DNA of 64,000 nt, from positions 186,001 to 250,000 of the forward strand of contig NZ_JAAGLU010000002.1 of the NCBI RefSeq assembly GCF_010550245.1. Reading direction: 5' to 3'. This document shows positions 58,726 through 64,000 of the stretch, in pieces. The notes beneath the pieces are model-generated. The model ran no database searches and had not been told where the DNA came from. It saw nothing but the letters and a program-made list of their open reading frames with translations. This DNA comes from Streptomyces sp. SID12501 (lineage in GTDB: Bacteria > Actinomycetota > Actinomycetes > Streptomycetales > Streptomycetaceae). The position numbers were made by a program, and so were the translations under genes. Position 1 is the stretch's first letter, and each line of letters starts with the position of its first letter.

Positions 58726-60215
58726 GGGCGCGCGGGTGGCTGCCGAGGCTGCCCCGCCCGCACACGCTGCGGGCGCGGCTCACAACCGGACTCGTCGTGC
58801 TGCTCGCCGTCAGCTGCGCGGCCGTCGGGGTGGCGGCCGTGGTGGAGCTGAACGGCTTCCTCACCGGCCGCCTCGACCAGCAGCTGCGCGAGGCGGGCGT
58901 CCGGTTCCCGGCGAGCCTGGAGCACGGCGGCCCGCTGCCGTCCGACCACGACGGCGACGAGGGCGGCGACGGCGACACCCGCCGTCAGTCCGCCGGGACC
59001 TTCGGCGCCCGGCTGGTCGACGGCACGGTCACCAACGCGGCGGTGGTGGCGTCCGGCCGGGGTACGGGCACGGTGACCGTCGCGCTGAGCGCGCGGGACC
59101 GGAGACGGCTCGCCGGGCTGCCCGCCGACGGCGAGGGACACACGGTCGACCTCTCGACGCTGGACGACTACCGCATGATGGCGACCGAGGGCAGGGACGG
59201 GGACGTCCTGGTCACCGGGCTGCCCACGGAGTCCGTGGAGGCCGCCGTCCACCGGCTGGAACTGGTCGCCGCGGTCGTCCTCGGCGCGGCTCTCGCCGTC
59301 GCCGGCGTCGCGGGAGCGCTGTGGGTGCGCTGGTCGCTGCGACCGCTCAGCAGGGTGGCCGCGACCGCCACCCGGGTCAGTGAACTGCCGCTCTCCAGCG
59401 GCGAGGTGGGACTGTGGCCGCGCGCTCCCGAGGCCGATCCGCGCAGTGAGGTGGGACGCGTCGGCAGCGCCTTCAACCTGATGCTCGGGCACGTCGAGGA
59501 CGCGCTGACCAAACGGCACGCGAGCGAGGAACGGCTGCGCAGTTTCGCCGCCGACGCCAGCCACGAGCTGCGCACCCCCGTGGCCTCGGTCCGGGGTCAC
59601 GCCGAACTGGCGCTGCTGCACCCCGGCCCGGTGCCGCCGAAGGTGGTGCGCGCCCTGGAGCGCATCGAGGCCGAGGCGGCCCGGATGGGCGAGATGGTCG
59701 ACGACCTGCTGCTCCTCGCCCGCCTCGACGCGGGCCGCCCCCTGGAACGGCTGCCCGTCGACCTGACCCGCCTGGTCCTGGACGCGGTGACGGACGCGCA
59801 GGCCGCGGGTCCCGGACACCGCTGGACCCTGGAGCTGTCCGAGGAGCCGGTGACCGTGACGGGTGACGCCCACCGGCTCCATCAGGTGCTGGCCAACCTG
59901 CTGGCCAACGCGCGCCTGCACACCCCCGTCGGCAGCACGGTGACCATCTCGCTGGAGAGCGGGGACAAGGCGACGGTGCTGATGAAGGTCCACGACGACG
60001 GGCCGGGCGTCGCCGCCGACATCCGGCCCAAGGTCTTCGAACGCTTCACCCGCGCGGACCGCCGCCGCACCGAGGGCACGGGCCACGGCACCGGCACCGG
60101 CCTCGGACTGTCGATCGTGGCAGCGGTGGCGGAGGCCCACGGCGGCGGCGTCACCCTCGAAAGCGGCCCTGGATCGACCACGTTCACCGTCCGGCTCCCC
60201 GCGGGTGACGGGTGA
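58722..60215 (+). CDS. Sensor histidine kinase, EnvZ/CseC-like layout
   Basis: 497 aa from GTG 58722. Membrane helices at residues 20-42 (TTGLVVLLAVSCAAVGVAAV) and 180-200 flank an extracellular domain of about 135 residues containing an acidic HDGDEGGDGD stretch. HAMP region (RWSLRPLSRVAATATRVSEL), HisKA with His281 (DASHELRTPVASV), N box (HQVLANLLANARLH), G1 (VHDDGPGVA) and G2 (GTGLGLSIVAAVAEAHGG). It signals to the preceding response regulator; the stimulus may be redox or envelope related, given the flavocytochrome next door. Confidence 0.92.
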   Translation: MRARGWLPRLPRPHTLRARLTTGLVVLLAVSCAAVGVAAVVELNGFLTGRLDQQLREAGVRFPASLEHGGPLPSDHDGDEGGDGDTRRQSAGTFGARLVDGTVTNAAVVASGRGTGTVTVALSARDRRRLAGLPADGEGHTVDLSTLDDYRMMATEGRDGDVLVTGLPTESVEAAVHRLELVAAVVLGAALAVAGVAGALWVRWSLRPLSRVAATATRVSELPLSSGEVGLWPRAPEADPRSEVGRVGSAFNLMLGHVEDALTKRHASEERLRSFAADASHELRTPVASVRGHAELALLHPGPVPPKVVRALERIEAEAARMGEMVDDLLLLARLDAGRPLERLPVDLTRLVLDAVTDAQAAGPGHRWTLELSEEPVTVTGDAHRLHQVLANLLANARLHTPVGSTVTISLESGDKATVLMKVHDDGPGVAADIRPKVFERFTRADRRRTEGTGHGTGTGLGLSIVAAVAEAHGGGVTLESGPGSTTFTVRLPAGDG

Positions 60216-60477
60216 TCGGAAGGGGTCGCGTTTCCCCGGCCCGTGCCCACGGCCAGGGCGGCGACCATCCTCGTATCTTCTGACCTGCGCGATCCGTTGT
60301 GCTGTTGCCGGCATCCGACGGCGGAGGCTCTTGTACCGCTCGAACGAAGGCAATTGCCAAGGTAAGAATCCGTTTCAGCTGTCGGCGATCCCGGCGGCAT
60401 TGCGCGTGATCAACACCCCTCGTGCCGTGGCAACCTGCGTGCCGATACAGCCATTTGGATCCGGAGGTACACCGCCC

Positions 60478-61350
60478 GTGACGGCGAAGACCAATCCCAC
60501 CGTCAGGAGACGCCGTCTCGGAGCCGAGCTTCGCCGGCTCCGCCTTGCCAGCGGGCTCAAGAGCACAGAAGTGGCTGAGCGGCTCATGGTCTCGCAGCCC
60601 AAGATCAGTCATCTGGAGAACGGCAACCGTGCCATCAGCCCCCGCGATGTGCGCGACCTGTGCGCGATCTACGAAGTGACGGATCAGCAGGTCATCGACT
60701 CCCTGATGGAGATGGCCAGGGAATCCGGTCAGCGAGGCTGGTGGCACCCCTACGGCGACCTCTCCGACAGTGTCTACATCGGCCTGGAGACAGACGCCGT
60801 TTCCCTGCACACTCACGCGCCCATGGTGGTGCCCGATCTGCTGCAGACGCCCGCCTACGCCCATGCCGTCCTTGCGGAAACGATCCCTCGGCTCACTGCC
60901 GAACAGGCCGCCACGCGCCTCAAGGTGCGGCTGCGCCGTCAGCACCGGATCTACGACCCGGCCTGCCCGCTGCGCGTGTGGGTCATCCTCAACGAATCGG
61001 CGCTGCGCTGCGTCGTCGGCCGCCCGGACGTCATGCGTGAACAACTGGAGCACCTGAAAGCACTTGGCGCGGAGCCGCACATCACGGTGCAGGTGCTTCC
61101 CCACACGGCGGGCGCTCACCCTGGCCTGTCAGGACAGTTCTCCATCCTGCAGTTCGCCGACAGCCCCGAGGCAGGGGTGGTGTACCTGGAACGGTTCACC
61201 AGCGATCTCTACCTGGAGAAGCCGTCCGACGTACAGCACTACAACGTGATCTACGACCGCCTTCGGACCCGGGCACTCACCCCGGACAGCAGCCGCGACT
61301 TCATCACCGACATCACCAAGACGTACATCGACGCGGCGGTCCACTCCTGA
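60478..61350 (+). CDS. XRE regulator with DUF5753 domain
   Basis: 290 aa. N-terminal XRE helix-turn-helix (RRLGAELRRLRLASGLKSTE, SQPKISHLENGNRAISPRDV), then the DUF5753 domain (MVVPDLLQTPAYAHAVL, RLRRQHRIYD, VWVILNESALRCVVG, HITVQVLPHTAGAHPG, FSILQFAD, VVYLERFTSDLYLE). Streptomyces has many paralogues, usually next to a DUF397 gene; none is evident downstream here. GTG 60478 follows GGAGG. The 262 bp upstream show no gene. Confidence 0.9.
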   Translation: MTAKTNPTVRRRRLGAELRRLRLASGLKSTEVAERLMVSQPKISHLENGNRAISPRDVRDLCAIYEVTDQQVIDSLMEMARESGQRGWWHPYGDLSDSVYIGLETDAVSLHTHAPMVVPDLLQTPAYAHAVLAETIPRLTAEQAATRLKVRLRRQHRIYDPACPLRVWVILNESALRCVVGRPDVMREQLEHLKALGAEPHITVQVLPHTAGAHPGLSGQFSILQFADSPEAGVVYLERFTSDLYLEKPSDVQHYNVIYDRLRTRALTPDSSRDFITDITKTYIDAAVHS

Positions 61351-61524
61351 GTGCCGGAGGTGCGCATGCACGACGCCCGCAGGCTGCGGGCCTGCATGGC
61401 CACCTTCTCGTTGCTGAGGGGCCGCCGTGAGCGATACCCCGTGTCCGGTGCTCGCGGGTGTACCTGTCGCTGTCGGACGGCAGCGATCAGATCGGACGAT
61501 GGCCGTCACACGGGTGGCTCCGCC

Positions 61525-62652
61525 TCAGCCGGACGGTTCGCTCTGCGCGGGCACCGGTGCAAGGGGTGGCCGGGCCTGATCCGCAGTCTTTCCGGAACCC
61601 GCCCCCACGACTGTGCGCTGCCACAGCCGTCCCAGAGCCCGGTAGAAGCGGTCCGGCAGGAAGACAGCGTCGGCGATGATCATAGCGCCGGAGAAGAGAG
61701 GCAGTCCCATGAGTACCGCGATACCCACGTGCATGCCCAACAGCATGGCCAGGACCGGGTACTTGAGCCGCCCGAACAGGACGAACGGGAAGGCGACCTG
61801 CAACAGCACCGTCAGGTAGCAGGCGATGGCGATCAGTACGTCGTGCTCGTCCGCCATGAGGGAGAGTCCGGGCCAGGGCCGGAACAGGTCGAGGTTCAGG
61901 ACGTAGTGGAGGGCGGTGCCGTTGCCCCAGGATCCGCCCTGCACCTTGTACAGACCCGCGGACCCGTAGAGGAAACAGACCTGGGCTGCGATGACGAACA
62001 TCCCGCAGTTGTGCAGCACGGCGGTCAGGGTCCGCCGGGAAGTACGGAGATGATGGCGGAGCTCACCCGCGATCCGGTCCGCCTGCATGTGCTCCTCAGC
62101 ACCCGCGCATGTTCGAAGCCGGGTTCTGCGTGCGTCCAGGGACCAGCGGCGGCCGCATGCGGTGAGGACGAGGTAGACGGCCATGAGGAGGATGAGGTTG
62201 TCTCCTCCGTCGGTCATGAAGATCGCCCTGCCGTGGAACGACGCGACGACGACCGCGAACAGTACGGACACCGCTCTGGTCCGCCAGCCGAGGGCGAACA
62301 GTGCCGATGCGACGACGGCCAGTGCGTAACAGGACTCGAAGTAGGCCCGGCTGTCGGACAGGGTGAGGATGCTGACCCATCCCGTCTGGTCGAACAGTTG
62401 CCTGGCCAACTCCGGCGTCCACGGTGATTCCGGACCCCAGATCTCATGGCGATGCGGGAACTCGCGCAGCAGGAAGGCGAGGTATGCAAGGCCGTATCCG
62501 ATACGCAGGACCGCCGCGGCGTACAGGGAGACAGGCCGCTCGGTCAGGGCATCGAGAGTCGCACGAACACGGTCGGGCAGGGGGTGCGCGGGGCCCGCCC
62601 CCGCCGGCCGGGCGGTACGCGGGTGCCGTGCGGGTACCAGCTCAGTTTCCAT
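61525..62652 (-). CDS. HTTM-domain membrane protein
   Basis: 375 aa with about eight hydrophobic segments: LRIGYGLAYLAFLLREFPHR, CYALAVVASALFALGWRT, DNLILLMAVYLVLTACGRRW, IAAQVCFLYGSAGLYKVQG, GLSLMADEHDVLIAIACYL, VAFPFVLFGRLKYPVL. The pattern (RIG..L, HGR..F..D.GDN, K..G..W.NGTALHYVL) is the HTTM domain first described in vitamin-K-dependent gamma-carboxylase. The carboxylase activity is unproven for actinobacterial members. Its start overlaps the DUF5819 gene's stop by 11 bases, the usual pairing. Confidence 0.85.
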   Translation of the reverse strand: METELVPARHPRTARPAGAGPAHPLPDRVRATLDALTERPVSLYAAAVLRIGYGLAYLAFLLREFPHRHEIWGPESPWTPELARQLFDQTGWVSILTLSDSRAYFESCYALAVVASALFALGWRTRAVSVLFAVVVASFHGRAIFMTDGGDNLILLMAVYLVLTACGRRWSLDARRTRLRTCAGAEEHMQADRIAGELRHHLRTSRRTLTAVLHNCGMFVIAAQVCFLYGSAGLYKVQGGSWGNGTALHYVLNLDLFRPWPGLSLMADEHDVLIAIACYLTVLLQVAFPFVLFGRLKYPVLAMLLGMHVGIAVLMGLPLFSGAMIIADAVFLPDRFYRALGRLWQRTVVGAGSGKTADQARPPLAPVPAQSEPSG

Positions 62653-63430
62653 GGAAGTCCGCCGCCACCTTCCACCAGGGCAGATACCGCGTATCGTCCG
62701 CTCTCGGCGCGACTGTGGCTCCGCCCGCGCTGCCCGCCCGGGCGGGCGCGGCGATGGGTACGGTGACCACCCGTACCTGGATGGCCTCGAAGCTCCCGCC
62801 ACGGTGGGCGGTGACGCGATCCGACGCGATGTTGGTGAGGTACTGCTGAGTCATCAGCGCTCGCCGCGAGCGCGGCCGGTCGTCGTCGCCGTGGTTGTCG
62901 AGGTAGGAACTCCAGGCCCGGCGCAGCATGTTCTGCGCCGTATGACTCGGGAAGACGTTGTGCTTCACCGCGGAACTGTCCACGGCGGTCAGATCGAACC
63001 AGCCGCTCACCTGCACGGTGCCGTCCGGCGTGGTGTGCGCGGTCCTCGCTGAGATCTGCCGGTTGACGGATTCCGGATCCGGGGCGAAGAGTCGCCAGTT
63101 CTGCTCGAACAGCGGGAAGACCCACGCGTTGACCTGTCGGCTGTACTGCTGGGAAAGCGGATTCGGAGGCGCCACGTGCAGAAACACCAGGAGCACATGG
63201 ACCAGGGCCGTCGTCAGACAGAGGAACGCGGCCGCGCTCGTTGCCGCTTGCAGGAGGAACGGCGGAGGCTCCGATTGTTCCGTGGATCTTTCCGCGGCCC
63301 CTTCCGTCGGTTGTCGCGCGGATTCCATTGTGAATTCGTCCTCGGACAGGTTCACGCGTACGTTCGCATCCGTCGGCGTAGTGCCGTCCAACACGGCCCC
63401 ACCCGGCCTTTCGATCCCGGCTTCTCTCAC
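62642..63430 (-). CDS. DUF5819 membrane-anchored protein
   Basis: 262 aa from GTG 63430 (AGGAG 5 bases upstream). After a hydrophilic N-terminus one membrane helix (SAAAFLCLTTALVHVLLVFL) is followed by an extracytoplasmic domain: HVAPPNPLSQQYSRQVNAWV, FEQNWRLFAPDPESVN, SGWFDLTAVDSSAVKHN. NWRLFAPDP is the hallmark of DUF5819, which is nearly always encoded next to HTTM proteins and probably forms a complex with them. Function unknown. Confidence 0.85.
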   Translation of the reverse strand: MREAGIERPGGAVLDGTTPTDANVRVNLSEDEFTMESARQPTEGAAERSTEQSEPPPFLLQAATSAAAFLCLTTALVHVLLVFLHVAPPNPLSQQYSRQVNAWVFPLFEQNWRLFAPDPESVNRQISARTAHTTPDGTVQVSGWFDLTAVDSSAVKHNVFPSHTAQNMLRRAWSSYLDNHGDDDRPRSRRALMTQQYLTNIASDRVTAHRGGSFEAIQVRVVTVPIAAPARAGSAGGATVAPRADDTRYLPWWKVAADFHGN

Positions 63431-63526
63431 TGCTTCTCCTGAGATTTCGGCGCGGCGCGCGGCGGAATCGAAATTGATCCACCGCGCGCCGGGCGCCGCC
63501 CGTCCCCTCAGGGACTCATGTACGAC

Positions 63527-64000
63527 TCAGTGACGAACGTCGACGTAGCCGTCGTCGCTGCCGGGCTTGCTGCCGTGCCCGTAGGAACCGCCGTGCTCTG
63601 CGGGCTTCTCTCCGTGGTCGTAACCGCCGTGGTCTTCGGGCTGCCCGCCATGGTCGTGTCCGGGACCGCCGGTCGTGCCGCCGTTGGCGCCGCCTGTGGT
63701 GGCGCCTGTGGTCCCGCTTGTCGTGGTGCCGGCGACAAGGCCGCCGAGCGCTCCGCCCGTGGTGCCGCCCGTCGTCAGGACGCCGCCGAGGAGACCGCCC
63801 AGGGCGCCACCGGTTCCGCCGCCCGTCGGCACGCCGGCGATGGCGCCGACGGTGGTGCTGCCCGTGGTGCCCGGGGGCGTGCCCGTGGTCGTGCCGCCGG
63901 TCGTGGCCCCGGCGATCACACCGCCGCTGACCAGCCCGCCCGTGGTCCCACCGGTCCCGCACGGCCCCAGGAAGATCCTGTTGCTGTCCAGCGTCACGGC
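63527..64000 (-). CDS. Gly/Thr-rich protein, 5' end beyond the window
   Basis: At least 157 codons, open to the window edge. A GTG at 63997 is a possible but unproven start. After VTLDSNRIFLGPCG comes a 90-residue Gly/Thr run (TTGGLVSGG, GALGGLLGG, GTTGATTGG) and a His/Gly/Lys/Asp-rich C-terminus (HDHGGQPEDHGGYDHGEKP). It resembles a structural or cell-wall-associated protein; the His-rich end could bind metal. Same strand as the DUF5819/HTTM pair, 96 bp upstream of it. No family assigned. Confidence 0.6.
   Translation of the reverse strand, partial: AVTLDSNRIFLGPCGTGGTTGGLVSGGVIAGATTGGTTTGTPPGTTGSTTVGAIAGVPTGGGTGGALGGLLGGVLTTGGTTGGALGGLVAGTTTSGTTGATTGGANGGTTGGPGHDHGGQPEDHGGYDHGEKPAEHGGSYGHGSKPGSDDGYVDVRH

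Noticed and set aside
61351..61524. DUF397 partner gene after the DUF5753 regulator
   Set aside because: Frames here lack the DUF397 WxxSS-type motif and good ribosome sites.

Overview
The window is typical high-GC actinobacterial DNA and almost certainly Streptomyces. Genes are dense, many neighbours overlap by ATGA or GTGA, and GTG and TTG starts are common. Gene content includes DUF5753-type XRE regulators, secreted S8 proteases with long C-terminal tails, a SpoIIE-type phosphatase and rare TTA (bldA) codons. I see no rRNA, tRNA, integrase, transposase or CRISPR array. The content (secreted enzymes, accessory genes, relics, one secondary-metabolite cluster) fits an accessory or chromosome-arm region; that last point is inference.

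Layout. 1-1565: end of an ABC ATPase plus its permease. 1678-5043: a large secreted S8 protease, with a close paralogue at 31233-34694. 5206-12345: an accessory patch with a nonapeptide-repeat membrane protein, a decayed Phd/RelE toxin-antitoxin pair, a three-gene ATGA-linked operon beside a small GntR regulator, an intact toxin-antitoxin pair, a relic of a kshA 3' end, a Fic protein and a complete KshA-like Rieske oxygenase.

12488-29513 is the most interesting part: an apparent single leftward operon of 15 genes (27829 to 12488) with a divergent MFS transporter. It encodes a GriI-type aldolase and GriH-type synthase (3-amino-4-hydroxybenzoate, 3,4-AHBA), a short AMP-ligase, two acyl carrier proteins, a ketosynthase with a chain-length-factor partner, a ketoreductase, a second longer AMP-ligase, a CreD/CreE-type nitrous-acid pair, an atypical NAD(P)-dependent oxidoreductase, an unrecognised cysteine-containing protein and a DHA2 exporter. 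Together this reads as: make 3,4-AHBA, load and extend it on a type II polyketide synthase, then use pathway-made nitrous acid to diazotise the aryl amine, as in the cremeomycin, avenalumic acid and p-coumaric acid (cma) clusters. Both divergent first genes carry an early TTA codon, suggesting bldA control.

29707-42114: a secreted lectin/CAP gene broken by an amber codon, the second S8 protease, a truncated secreted protein, and a three-promoter regulon (GtrA-like protein, MFS exporter, orphan sensor kinase) marked by six copies of the palindrome TGCTTG-N7-CAAGCA in three pairs. An XRE membrane regulator and a DUF4232 lipoprotein follow. 42462-45816: DUF4956/VTC/beta-helix lipoprotein operon. 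45981-46610: probable SigB-dependent SRPBCC protein with a collagen-like tail. 48773-46752: methyltransferase/CDGSH/iron redox-enzyme operon. 49181-64000: beta-propeller exoprotein, PAP2-like membrane protein, PP2C phosphatase, small membrane peptide, PRC-barrel protein, an FMN-binding protein with a flavocytochrome reductase divergent from a two-component system, a DUF5753 regulator, an HTTM/DUF5819 pair and a Gly/Thr-rich protein cut by the window edge.

A recurring oddity is short hexanucleotide-like low-complexity tracts, in frame in many unrelated genes or at gene junctions.
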